Shown here: in pieces, positions 25,556 to 34,100 of the stretch
Position numbering within the stretch: the first letter of the stretch is position 1
How the letters are laid out: each line of letters begins with the position of its first letter
Origin: Curvibacter sp. GWA2_63_95
Lineage (GTDB): Bacteria > Pseudomonadota > Gammaproteobacteria > Burkholderiales > Burkholderiaceae_C
Assembly (NCBI GenBank): GCA_001795455.1
Contig: MGPB01000025.1
Location: 29,221-93,220, forward strand
DNA length: 64,000 bases
Reading direction: 5' to 3'
The notes under the pieces: model-generated
Told to the model about the DNA's origin: nothing
The model's input: the letters and a program-made list of their open reading frames with translations, nothing else
The model's database searches: none
Translations under genes and position numbers: made by a program

Positions 25556-26659
25556 ATGTCCTCCGCTGCACCCCTGTTCCAGCCCTTCGCCTTCAAGGGC
25601 CTCAAACTCGCCAACCGCATTGTCATGGCACCCATGACACGTTCGTTCTCGCCCGGTGGGGTGCCTACGCCCGCAGTGGCCGAGTATTACCGCAAGCGGG
25701 CTGCTTCGGCCGTGGGCCTGATCGTGTCTGAAGGCACGGTGGTGCAGCGCCCATCCGCCGCCAATGACCCCGATGTACCGCACTTCTGGGGCGATGCCGC
25801 GCTGGCCGGCTGGCAAGACGTGATCAACACCGTGCACAGCGCCGGTGGCGTGATGGCGCCGCAGCTCTGGCACGTAGGCGCTGCGCGCAACGCACGCACC
25901 ACCTGGACTGCGCCACCGCCCGTGGATTCACCCTCCGGCCTGTCGCGCCCTGGCAAGCAGTTTGGTGCACCCATGAGTGATGCCGACATTGCCGACACCA
26001 TTGCCGCCTTTGCCAAGGCCGCCGGCGCGGCCAAGCGCCTGGGCTTTGACTGCATCGAGCTGCATGGCGCGCATGGTTACCTGATCGACCAGTTCTTCTG
26101 GGACGGCACCAACCAGCGCGACGACCGCTTTGGCGGCAGCGACCTGGTGGCGCGTGGCCGCTTTGCGGCCGACATTTTGAAAGCTGTGCGCGCGGAGGTG
26201 GGACCCGACTACCCGGTCATCATCCGCCTGTCGCAATGGAAGCAGCAGGACTACAGCGTGCGCATGGCGCAAAACCCCGACGAGATGGCCGCCTGGCTGC
26301 AACCGTTAGCCGACGCAGGCGCCGACATCTTCCATTGCTCGCAACGCCGCTTCTGGGAGCCAGAGTTTGATGGCTCGGATTTGAACTTTGCGGGCTGGGC
26401 CAAGAAGCTCACGGGCCGCCCCACCATCACCGTGGGCTCGGTGGGCCTGAGCGGCGAGTTCATCGCGGCCTTTGGTGGCGAAAGCTCCAAACCCGCCTCG
26501 CTGGACGAGCTGATGCGCCGCTTCAACCGCGGTGACTTCGATCTGGTGGCCGTGGGCCGCGCGCTGATCAGCGACCCGGACTGGGCGCTGAAGGTGCGCG
26601 AGGGGCGCATGGCCGAGCTGTCGGACTTTTCGCCGGCTGCCTTGGCGAGCTTGGTGTAA
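25556..26659 (+). CDS. Old Yellow Enzyme family NADH:flavin oxidoreductase
   Basis: 367 residues with the OYE TIM-barrel pattern: LFQPFAFKGLKLANRIVMAPMTRSF at the N-terminus, MAPQLWHVGAARN, the substrate-binding IELHGAHGYLIDQFFWDGTN, NQRDDRFGGS, VIIRLSQWKQQDYS, TVGSVGL and the FMN phosphate site AVGRALISDPDW. Enzymes of this family reduce activated alkenes such as enones and maleimides with NAD(P)H. The physiological substrate cannot be read from sequence. A 151-bp gap separates it from the kinase gene and probably holds its promoter. The SLOG gene follows 25 bp downstream. Confidence 0.88.
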   Translation: MSSAAPLFQPFAFKGLKLANRIVMAPMTRSFSPGGVPTPAVAEYYRKRAASAVGLIVSEGTVVQRPSAANDPDVPHFWGDAALAGWQDVINTVHSAGGVMAPQLWHVGAARNARTTWTAPPPVDSPSGLSRPGKQFGAPMSDADIADTIAAFAKAAGAAKRLGFDCIELHGAHGYLIDQFFWDGTNQRDDRFGGSDLVARGRFAADILKAVRAEVGPDYPVIIRLSQWKQQDYSVRMAQNPDEMAAWLQPLADAGADIFHCSQRRFWEPEFDGSDLNFAGWAKKLTGRPTITVGSVGLSGEFIAAFGGESSKPASLDELMRRFNRGDFDLVAVGRALISDPDWALKVREGRMAELSDFSPAALASLV

Positions 26660-26684
26660 GTACAACCAGTCAGGGAGACATCAC

Positions 26685-27197
26685 ATGCAAAAGGCACATC
26701 GTCGCAAACAGGTGTGTGTATTGGGTAGCGCGGAGCCAGGCTCTGCGGCGTATGAACTGGCAGGCGAAGCCGGTCGCCTGATGGCGGGCCTTGGCATCAC
26801 GGTGGTCAGCGGTTGCGGCAGCCCAGCCACCCGCCATGCCGCCGAGTGCGCAGTGGCGGCGGGCGGGCAGGTGCTGAGCATCATCCCCGAGGGTGAGATG
26901 CCGCCGCCCGATTGGCCCGCCACCGTGGTCGTCCCCTCGGGGGTGGGCGATGCACGCAATCTGTTGATGGCCCTGGCGGGCGATGCCTGCCTGGTCATAG
27001 GCGGGCGGGCCGGCACCATTTCGGAGGTGTGCCTGGCCTGGCTGCACAAACGGCCTCTGTTGCCGCTCACGGGCTGCGGCGGTTGGTCGGACCAACTGGA
27101 GCAGAACCCGCCGGACGAACGCAAAAACTCGCCCATCCTGCCGTGGAGCAGCGTGGCCGAGTTGGAGGCCCGGTTGCGGTCCTTGGGCCTTGCCTAG
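26685..27197 (+). CDS. SLOG-family nucleotide-binding protein (TIGR00725-like)
   Basis: 170 residues with a Rossmann-like fold: VCVLGSAEPGSAAYELAGEAGRL split by a Gly-rich loop, GITVVSGCGSPATRHAAECA, and the signature region ALAGDACLVIGGRAGTISEVCLAW. This GGxxGT motif places it in the SLOG superfamily (relatives of LOG/lysine-decarboxylase-like and DprA-type proteins), near TIGR00725. These proteins bind nucleotides or nucleotide-like ligands. Only 25 bp separates it from the OYE gene, so a shared transcript is likely. The function remains undefined. Confidence 0.75.
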   Translation: MQKAHRRKQVCVLGSAEPGSAAYELAGEAGRLMAGLGITVVSGCGSPATRHAAECAVAAGGQVLSIIPEGEMPPPDWPATVVVPSGVGDARNLLMALAGDACLVIGGRAGTISEVCLAWLHKRPLLPLTGCGGWSDQLEQNPPDERKNSPILPWSSVAELEARLRSLGLA

Positions 27198-27210
27198 TGC
27201 CCGTGGCGCT

Positions 27211-27570
27211 TCACATCAGGTAGACGGCCACCAAGCCCAACACAGCGGGCACGGTCTGGATGTACAGAATGCGCTTCATCACCGTGACCGCACCCCAAAT
27301 ACCCGCCACAGCCACGCAAGCCAAGCCAAACACGGCAAAGGCTTTGGCAATCGCCGGGTCGGGGTAGACCAGGCCCAGCAGCAAGGCGGCTGCCAGAAAG
27401 CCGTTGTAGCAACCCTGGTTGGACATGGCCACGGCGCGCGACTCCACTTCGGCCTGCGGAATGCCGAACACCTTGGCGCCGCGTTTCTTGAACAGCACCG
27501 TCTCCAGCAAAAAGATGTACACGTGAATCAGGCAGACCAGTGCGATGAGGACGAGGGCGAGGATGTGCAT
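27211..27570 (-). CDS. DUF1304 small membrane protein
   Basis: 119 residues with four hydrophobic helices: LALVLIALVCLIHVYIFLLE, CYNGFLAAALLLGLVY, AFAVFGLACVAVAGIWGA and TVPAVLGLVAVYLM. The motif ETVLFKKRGAKVFG and MSNQGCYNGFLA match DUF1304. The function is unknown. It is divergent from a TetR-type gene, with a palindrome between them, so it is the likely target of that repressor. A small membrane protein next to a TetR gene is often linked to stress by lipophilic compounds, but nothing here proves it. Confidence 0.85.
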   Translation of the reverse strand: MHILALVLIALVCLIHVYIFLLETVLFKKRGAKVFGIPQAEVESRAVAMSNQGCYNGFLAAALLLGLVYPDPAIAKAFAVFGLACVAVAGIWGAVTVMKRILYIQTVPAVLGLVAVYLM

Positions 27571-27604
27571 GGAAAGTCTCGGTTGATGGAATGCTGCTGA
27601 GAAT

Positions 27605-27621
27605 ACATAATCACGTTATGT
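27605..27621. promoter_or_regulatory. Candidate TetR operator (palindrome)
   Basis: ACATAA-TCACG-TTATGT is a perfect 6-bp inverted repeat with a 5-bp centre, in the 84-bp gap between divergent DUF1304 and tetR genes. Its place and symmetry fit an autoregulatory operator. Confidence 0.5.
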
Positions 27622-27654
27622 TTGTAAAGAAGCCTCTTGTCGCCCACGTTACCC

Positions 27655-28287
27655 ATGGCTGAAACCCCCACCAAACGCGATGGTCGCAAAGAGAACGCCA
27701 GCGCCACCCAGGCCGCATTGCAGAACGCCGCGCTGCGCTGGTTCAGCGCGCAGGGCTTTGAGAAGGCGCCGGTCGGCAGCATCTGCGCCGATGCCGGTGT
27801 GACCGTGGGCGCGCTGTACCACCACTACGGCGACAAGAAAGGCCTGTTTGCCGCCGTGGTGGAGCAGGTGGATGCGGGGCTGGTGCAACAAGCCCTGGCC
27901 GCACGCCAAGCCGTCATCGCCAGCGGCGGCAGTGCCTGGGATGCGTTTCTGGCCTCCATCGCCACCGTGCTGCAGGCTGGCACCAATGCACCGCTGCGCC
28001 GCCTGATGCTGGTGGACGCACCCGCGGTGCTGGGCGCGCAGGTGTGGGGTGAAATCCGCCAGCGGCAGGGCCTTGGCGCCATGCGCGGCAGCATCGCAGC
28101 CATCCAGGCGCATGGCATTTTTCAGGGGCACGATGCAGAGCGTTTGGCGCGCATCGTGTTGGGCGCGCTTTATGGCGGCATGGATTCACTGCCGGACGAT
28201 GAGGCAGGCGTGCAGGATGCGCTGGCCGACACCCGGCAATGCCTGGTGGCCATGCTGGACGGATTGCGCAACAAGGACACGCTATGA
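27655..28287 (+). CDS. TetR-family transcriptional regulator
   Basis: About 210 residues from the ATG at 27655 (a TTG at 27637 is also in frame). The N-terminal HTH is typical: ATQAALQNAALRWFSAQGFEKAPVGSICADAGVTVGALYHHYGDKKGLFAAVVEQV. The C-terminal helical domain binds an unknown ligand. It is divergent from DUF1304 across a 17-bp palindrome and probably represses both. The stop overlaps the start of the next gene (ATGA), so the downstream unknown gene is translated with it. Confidence 0.9.
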   Translation: MAETPTKRDGRKENASATQAALQNAALRWFSAQGFEKAPVGSICADAGVTVGALYHHYGDKKGLFAAVVEQVDAGLVQQALAARQAVIASGGSAWDAFLASIATVLQAGTNAPLRRLMLVDAPAVLGAQVWGEIRQRQGLGAMRGSIAAIQAHGIFQGHDAERLARIVLGALYGGMDSLPDDEAGVQDALADTRQCLVAMLDGLRNKDTL

Positions 28288-28748
28288 CGGTACAAACCAT
28301 TCTTGAACTTGGCGCTGAGAGCAGCCGCGTGCTGTGTATCGAAGATGACCGCGTCGTTCTGGAGCAAGACCTACCGCTCGGCACCGCATCGCTGGCCCGC
28401 CAGTGGATGCGGCACACACCGCCCACGCCGCTGGACATCGAACACGCCATCGAGCAGACCGAAGATGTGGTGATGCCGCTGGCTGCGAAGCTGGTGCGCA
28501 CAGAGCAATTGCAGTTGCGCGGGTCAGGCGCAGCGTTGATTCTGCAAGGTGTGGGCGCTGCGCCGGATGTCGCGCTGCCATGGAATCTGGATGAGGTGGA
28601 AGACCTCTTCAACCGCATCGCCATGGTGAGCCAGGGGCGGCCCAGCGGGCAGGAGGCATTACCTACGGCGCCGGAGTTTTATGCGGCGATGGTGATACTG
28701 CGGGAGTGCTTGCACCATTTGCGGTTTGGTGAAGTGCTGCTGGCATAG
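28284..28748 (+). CDS. Hypothetical protein co-translated with TetR
   Basis: 154 residues, not recognised. There is no signal peptide or membrane segment. It begins MTVQTILELGAESSRVLCIEDD and ends in a helical region with EVEDLFNRIAMVSQGRPSGQ and LHHLRFGEVLLA. The start is set by the 4-bp overlap with the TetR stop. A second copy of its C-terminal 50 codons survives as a fragment at about 30474-30657, which shows local duplication. Conservation between the copies at protein level suggests the region was once under selection. The function is unknown. Confidence 0.6.
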   Translation: MTVQTILELGAESSRVLCIEDDRVVLEQDLPLGTASLARQWMRHTPPTPLDIEHAIEQTEDVVMPLAAKLVRTEQLQLRGSGAALILQGVGAAPDVALPWNLDEVEDLFNRIAMVSQGRPSGQEALPTAPEFYAAMVILRECLHHLRFGEVLLA

Positions 28749-28763
28749 AAGTTTGCATCCAAC

Positions 28764-28832
28764 ATGCGCCTCACAGTGCTTCGCTATTTACTGTCACTGT
28801 GGGCTGGTATCGCCCTTGCCCCAAGCGGCTGA
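28764..28832 (+). pseudogene. Remnant of the 30108 small membrane protein (5' end)
   Basis: A 22-codon frame, MRLTVLRYLLSLWAGIALAP and a stop, closely resembles the start of the protein at 30108 (MRPTVPRYLLSLLTGIFIAL). The DNA cgctatttact is shared exactly at the corresponding place. The rest of the gene is missing, so this is read as a duplication remnant. Confidence 0.5.
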
Positions 28833-28891
28833 CGCGCGTGGTGGGGTGATGGGGGTAGTTGATAATCTCATTCCCTACATTCGGAGAAGTT

Positions 28892-29287
28892 ATGAAATTT
28901 TTGCCAACAGCCTCATTGGCTGCGTGTTTGCTCTTATCGGCGCAAGGTGCCCATGCCGATATCACTGACAGCTGCAACAAATTCAAAACCAGCTACGACA
29001 AAACCTATTGTGTTGCCAAGCTGTTCTTGGAATCGGACAATGAGCTGAACATGGTCTACACAGAGCTGCGCAAACCGCTCAAAGACAATGTCAAACAGCA
29101 GCTCACCGAAACGCAGCGCGATTGGATTAAATATCGGAATGCGGCTTGTGAGAGTTCGGGGTCGATCGACGTAGGCTGCAACTACAAAGTCAACCGTGAG
29201 CGCACGGAGTACCTGCGTGACCGTGCCCGGGAGTGCAAAACCGGCAACTGCAACGATGCTGCCATCTCGAAGAAATCGTGGGAATAA
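28892..29287 (+). CDS. LprI/DUF1311-like secreted protein
   Basis: 131 residues from the ATG at 28892 with a GGAGAAG ribosome binding site. The signal peptide is FLPTASLAACLLLSAQGAHA. The mature protein has six or more Cys and the motif LNMVYTELRKPL, then LTETQRDWIKYRNAACE, which is characteristic of the LprI N-terminal (DUF1311) domain. LprI from Mycobacterium was described as a lysozyme inhibitor; a similar envelope role would fit the following amidase gene 27 bp downstream, but this is only inferred. Confidence 0.8.
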   Translation: MKFLPTASLAACLLLSAQGAHADITDSCNKFKTSYDKTYCVAKLFLESDNELNMVYTELRKPLKDNVKQQLTETQRDWIKYRNAACESSGSIDVGCNYKVNRERTEYLRDRARECKTGNCNDAAISKKSWE

Positions 29288-29314
29288 GTAACGTCAGCAC
29301 CTAGGCGGCAATGC

Positions 29315-30079
29315 ATGCTGCTGCGTTATTTCAAGAGGTGTGGCGCACAGACACTTTTGTGTTTGTGCGTTTTTTTTGCCTATTCCAAACCAAGTGAATC
29401 TACGGACGTACTGCAGGCCGTAGGCAAGCCATTCGTCGTCGTGATAGATCCAGGCCATAACCCCAAGCAACCTGGCGCATTGGGAGCTCGGGGTATCCAC
29501 GAAGTCACCTACAACGACGCACTGAGCAAAAAACTTGCCACAGCCTTGCAAGTCATTGGAGTGCAAGTGCTGCTCACGCGCGCAGCCACCGAAGAAATTA
29601 GCTTGGACGGGCGGGCCGAACTTGCAAATACCCAGCAAGCAGATTTGTTTTTGGCACTGCACCACGACTCGGCGCAGCTGAAATATCTGAACAAAATTGA
29701 AGTCAATGGCGCGTTGGCCTATGAGACGAAGCAGCCCATTTCCGGCTACTCCATTTTCGTGTCCAAGCTCAACCCCAAGTTTTCACAAAGCTATCGGTTT
29801 GCCAAACTATTGGGACAAGAGATACACGCCCTGGGTAGGCTGCCCACGCTGCACCACGCAGAGCCCATCGCGGGCGAGAACCGCGAACTGCTGGATACCA
29901 ACTTGGGCATTTACAAATTTGATGAACTACTGGTTTTGAGAAAAACCATAGTCCCCGCTGTGCTGTTGGAGGTGGGCGTCATCGTAGATCCGGTGGATGA
30001 AAAGTATGTGGCCGACAACGCCAAGCAAGATGCCATCGTGCAGGCCATCGTTGCCGCGGTGGACGCATTTCAGCACTGA
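29315..30079 (+). CDS. N-acetylmuramoyl-L-alanine amidase (Amidase_3)
   Basis: 254 residues. After a signal-like hydrophobic N-terminus (AQTLLCLCVFFAYS), the zinc amidase fold shows FVVVIDPGHNPKQPG (first His), HEVTYND (Glu), DLFLALHHDSA (second His) and PAVLLEVGVIVDP (catalytic Glu). It cleaves the amide bond between muramic acid and the stem peptide. It lacks the AMIN targeting domain of AmiC and any repeats, so it is a minimal periplasmic amidase. It probably forms a unit with the LprI-like gene. Confidence 0.88.
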   Translation: MLLRYFKRCGAQTLLCLCVFFAYSKPSESTDVLQAVGKPFVVVIDPGHNPKQPGALGARGIHEVTYNDALSKKLATALQVIGVQVLLTRAATEEISLDGRAELANTQQADLFLALHHDSAQLKYLNKIEVNGALAYETKQPISGYSIFVSKLNPKFSQSYRFAKLLGQEIHALGRLPTLHHAEPIAGENRELLDTNLGIYKFDELLVLRKTIVPAVLLEVGVIVDPVDEKYVADNAKQDAIVQAIVAAVDAFQH

Positions 30080-30107
30080 CAAGCTGTTTTAACTTCCTTT
30101 CGGCGAT

Positions 30108-30428
30108 ATGAGACCCACGGTTCCGCGCTATTTACTTTCGCTACTGACTGGCATCTTCATTGCCCTCTTCGCAACGCCCGCATTGGCTACCAGGCAGTGC
30201 CCACCCGAGTTCGGTGAGAAAAGTGTCATCGTCCTCATCGTCGGCTGGGCCGTAGTCGCTACGGGGTTCGTTGTGGGTTCCATGCTGATGCGCTACGTTT
30301 TTCTTCGCTCACGCAACCGGACATGGCTTTCGCAGACGCTCATTCTGCTCACTGGCATGGCTGGAATGTTTTTCGCGTGGTTCCTCGGTCTACTTGTTGC
30401 GTTCAACGGTTTTTTTCTCACCTGCTGA
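30108..30428 (+). CDS. Hypothetical small membrane protein
   Basis: 106 residues, not recognised. A signal-like first helix (LLSLLTGIFIALFATPALA) is followed by VIVLIVGWAVVATGFVVGSML and LILLTGMAGMFFAWFLGLLVAF. It lies 28 bp after the amidase gene and may share its transcript. A remnant of a second copy of its 5' end lies at 28764. Confidence 0.55.
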   Translation: MRPTVPRYLLSLLTGIFIALFATPALATRQCPPEFGEKSVIVLIVGWAVVATGFVVGSMLMRYVFLRSRNRTWLSQTLILLTGMAGMFFAWFLGLLVAFNGFFLTC

Positions 30429-30473
30429 ACGCGATACCCCCCGGGCGCCAAGTCGGATGAAATGTTGCAGAAC

Positions 30474-30657
30474 TCTGGGTGAGGTGGAAGACCTCTTCAA
30501 CCGCATCGCCATCGTCAGTCAAGGCTGCCCCAGCGGACAGGAGGTTTTGCCTACCGCGCCGGAGTTTTATGCGGGGATGGTGATTGTGAGGGAGTGTCTG
30601 CACCACTTGCGATTTACTGGCGTGGTGATCGGGGGCCTTTTCCGTCTCCCCCATTGA
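30474..30657 (+). pseudogene. Fragment duplicated from the 28284 gene
   Basis: Codes in frame for GEVEDLFNRIAIVSQGCPSG and LPTAPEFYAGMVIVRECLHHLRF, nearly the C-terminal 50 residues of the protein at 28284. DNA identity is high (gaggtggaagacctcttcaa is exact). There is no matching 5' part, and its end overlaps the convergent membrane-protein gene. It is read as a truncated duplicate. Confidence 0.65.
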
Positions 30658-31132
30658 AAACGCTCAACTCACGGGATATCAAATCGCATAGATCAAGAAC
30701 TTCCTCATCTCGAAGAATCGCTTTAAACGGAGATGGGAATCTGGCAAGCAGCAGGTGCTGCCCACTGGGGCCGCTGAGATGAAGTGACCATCCCATGTAT
30801 CGGACAAATGGACTGGCGTACACCCGTGTGAAGTCTCTAAGAGATACGGTCTTGGATTTTCGAAACGGATTTAGGTGCGAGTAGAAAAAAGTCGCCTCTT
30901 TGTTGCTAAAAGAAACGACAACTTTCTCTACCCTGTTTGTCCACCAGATTCCCACCAGCAGAGCAATGAAAATCGCCAGTCCGGCACCGAGAGCCAAAGC
31001 ATGAGCGGCAGCGGCAAAAACAACTGCACCAATTTGAAAAGTTGCTATGAAGAAAACCCACGGGTTTCTCCGATTAAGAATCGTAATTTCTTCGGGTTTT
31101 GATTGATTCATGTGCTGATTAATAGATGCCAT
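30614..31132 (-). CDS. Hypothetical two-helix membrane protein coupled to alpha-2-macroglobulin
   Basis: About 172 residues, not recognised. Two adjacent hydrophobic helices (WVFFIATFQIGAVVFAAAAHA; LGAGLAIFIALLVGIWW) are followed by a cytoplasmic beta-rich domain resembling a PH-like or DUF2244-type module (VVVSFSNKEATFFYSHLNPF, LHLSGPSGQHLLLARF). The ATG overlaps the alpha-2-macroglobulin stop by one base, so the two are translationally coupled. Its 3' end overlaps the duplicated fragment on the other strand, which may have replaced its original terminus. Confidence 0.6.
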   Translation of the reverse strand: MASINQHMNQSKPEEITILNRRNPWVFFIATFQIGAVVFAAAAHALALGAGLAIFIALLVGIWWTNRVEKVVVSFSNKEATFFYSHLNPFRKSKTVSLRDFTRVYASPFVRYMGWSLHLSGPSGQHLLLARFPSPFKAILRDEEVLDLCDLISRELSVFNGGDGKGPRSPRQ

Positions 31133-34100
31133 CACTTCGCCCCTACCACCTTCACCTTCATATTCGGCGCCTCCCCAAACATCTCCGGCGCATACATCGC
31201 TTCCACGCGTGAGGGGGGCAGCGAGAACTCACCGACGTTGTTCAGGCGGATGGTGTATTCCATCTTCATCACGCCTTTGGGCAGGTACTCGTAGTAGCTA
31301 CGGAAGGACTCGAAGCTGCGTTCTTCGAACGCGGCCCAGCCGTAGCCTTCCTTCTTCTCGCCCTGCGTAGCGATCTCGCTGTCGCGGCCCAGGCCACTGC
31401 CCAGAATCGTCGCGCCGCCGGGCACCGGGTCGGTGATGGCGACCCAGGTCATGTCGGCGCTGGCGTTCACCTCGATGCTGATGCGCAGCACGTCACCACG
31501 CGTGTAGCTGCCGGCGGGCAGGCTCTTGTTGGCCTGCTCCACGGGGGTCACCGTTTTCTTGATCTGGTAGCCCGCGAAGAAGGGTGCCTTCAGCTGCACC
31601 GCCGCCACGGACTGCAGCGTGAGCCAGGGCTTGCCTGCGCCCTGGTGGGTGACGTTCAGTGTGTCTTTGGCCGCAGTGTTACCCCAGGGCAGGAACATGG
31701 TGTTGTTCTTCAGGTTGCCTGGCGATGCGGGCGCGCCAAAGAAAGTGGTCTGGTGCGCAGCGCCTGATGCCTCGGTGGTCTTGATGCGCTCCACTTTGCT
31801 CCAGTCCACGCTCGCACTGCCCGTGCTCATGCTGGCCTTGGTGCTACCCGCCACCGGTACCGCTTCAAACTTGGCGCTGAATTTCTCTAGCGCCAGGCCA
31901 CCCCACAGGTTGGCCGTGGTGGTGTGCCAGGCGCCGTTTTGCTGGCGGCTGATGAAGCCGTTGGCCAGGCGACCCATGTCGTCCTTCCAGGCCGGGTCGT
32001 CCAGCACGCTGAGGATCAGGCGCGCGGTGTTCACGTCGCCGTTTTGCATCAGCCACCACCAGTAGTCGTCCTTCTCGCTGGAGAAGATCATCTTGGTGCC
32101 CTGGTAGCTGATGCGGCTGCGCAGGATCTGGTTGGCCTCGGCGATGCGCTTGTCGCGCTCGGGCACATCGTTCACGCGCTTGAGGATGTTGAGCCAATCA
32201 AGCACCGCATGGGTGGGCCACTGGTTGGGCGCAATGGTGATGCTGTGGACCATGCGGCCCTGCGCCTTGCCGTAGCGCGACAGTGCCTCGATCGCGGCCA
32301 GCTTGCGCATGTCCAGATCTTTCCGCGGGCTCCAGAAGTCGCGCTGGATGCGGCCTTCCACAAACGCGATCAGGCCGCGCTCCATGGGCGCGCGGATCTC
32401 ATCACTCAGCGCAAACGCCGGGTTGATACCAGAGGCCTCATGCGTGGCAGCCAGCAGGTAGGCGGTCAGTGTGTCGCTGCCGCGGTTGGCCTCGCCATCG
32501 CGCGGCGGGAAGTAGTTGGCCAGGCCGTCGCTGTCCAGGTAGCTCGGGATTTGCGTAGCCACCGTCTGCCACAGCTTGCCGTCGCGCAGGCCCACACTCT
32601 TGCTGGTCTTTTGTTCCAGGCAGGCAAAGGGGTAGAGCGCAAACCAGTCTTTCACACCCGGCAGGCCTTCGGCCAGCTTGGGCTGCAGCGCCATCTTCAA
32701 GCCGCCGCGGCCGGGCAGGGCGTCAGCCGGGGCGTTCACATCCATCGTGAGCGGGCCGTCGATCTGCACCAGCGTAGCCTGCTGCACGGTGAGTGGCACG
32801 GCGGGCACGATGCGCTGGCGCGCCTTCAGCGCATCGCGTGCGCCGCTGATGGTGTCCTTGGCTTCAATTTCCCACAGGATGGCCTCGTTGCGCGTCAGTG
32901 CCAGCTGTGCGGGTGCTGTCACGTTCCACGCCACTTCGCGGGCATCACCGGCGGGAATTTCCACCGTTTGTGGTTCCAGAGTGAGCAGTGTGGCGCGCGG
33001 GCTCACCAGCACCTTCATGGCCTGCTTGGTGGTGTTGCGCAGCGTCAGTTGGGCGCGGTACTGGTCGTCCTCGCGCACCAGCGGCGGCAGGCCGCTGATG
33101 ATTTGCAGGTCTTGCGTCGCGCGGATGCTGGTGCTGCCCGTGCCAAACATGCCGGTGAAGGCATCGGCCACCGCAACAATCTTGAAGGTGGTGAGTGCAT
33201 CGTTCAGCGGCACGGTGACCACGGCCTGGCCGTTGGCGTCCAGCTTCACGCTGGGGTTCCACAGCAGCAATGTCTCCAGCAGTTCACGTGCCCCGCTGTG
33301 GCCACCGCCACCGCCGGGTGCCACGGCCTTGCGGCCATAGTGGCGCCGGCCAATGATTTCCATCTGCGCGGTGGACGTTTCCACACCCCAGCTTCGGCGC
33401 TGCAACATGGCATCCAGCAGGTTCCAGCTGCTGTTGGGCATCAGCTCCAGCAGGGCCTGGTCCACGGCGGCCAGGGCCACCTCGGCGTTGGCAGCGGGCT
33501 GGCCGTTGGGCAGCTTCACGGTGATGGTGACCTTGGCCTGGCTGCGCACGGCATAACTTTCCTTGTCGGCCTTCACGCTCACTGCCAGCTCATGCGCCTT
33601 GGTGCCCACGCGGATTTCGGCCACACCCAAACGGAAGGCGGGCTTGCTCAAATCCACCAGTGCGGTGGGCGCCACGTACTCGCGCCCCTCGTACCAGAAG
33701 CTGGTCCACCACTCGCGCGGGGCCTTGTAGCCCCAGGTGAAGAAGCTGTACCACGGCACCTCGCGCAGGCGGCCGCGCAGCACCAGCGCGCTCACATACA
33801 CATTGGGCCCCCAGCCCTCCTGAATCTTCAGGCTGATGGTCGGGTCTTGCCCGTTGAGCTGCACCACCTCGGTCTGCACAATGCCTTCGCGCTCCACCGC
33901 CACCAGCGCGGTGGCAAAGCGAAACGGCATGCGCACCTGGAACTTGGCGGTTTCGCCGGGTTGGTAGCTCTTTTTCTCGGGCAGCAGGTCGATACGGTCG
34001 GTGTTCTCGCCACCAAACCACAGCTCGCCCTGCTTGGTGACATACACGCTGCTGGCCGCCTGAATGCTGTTGCCACTGCTGTCTTTGGCCGTCACCACCA

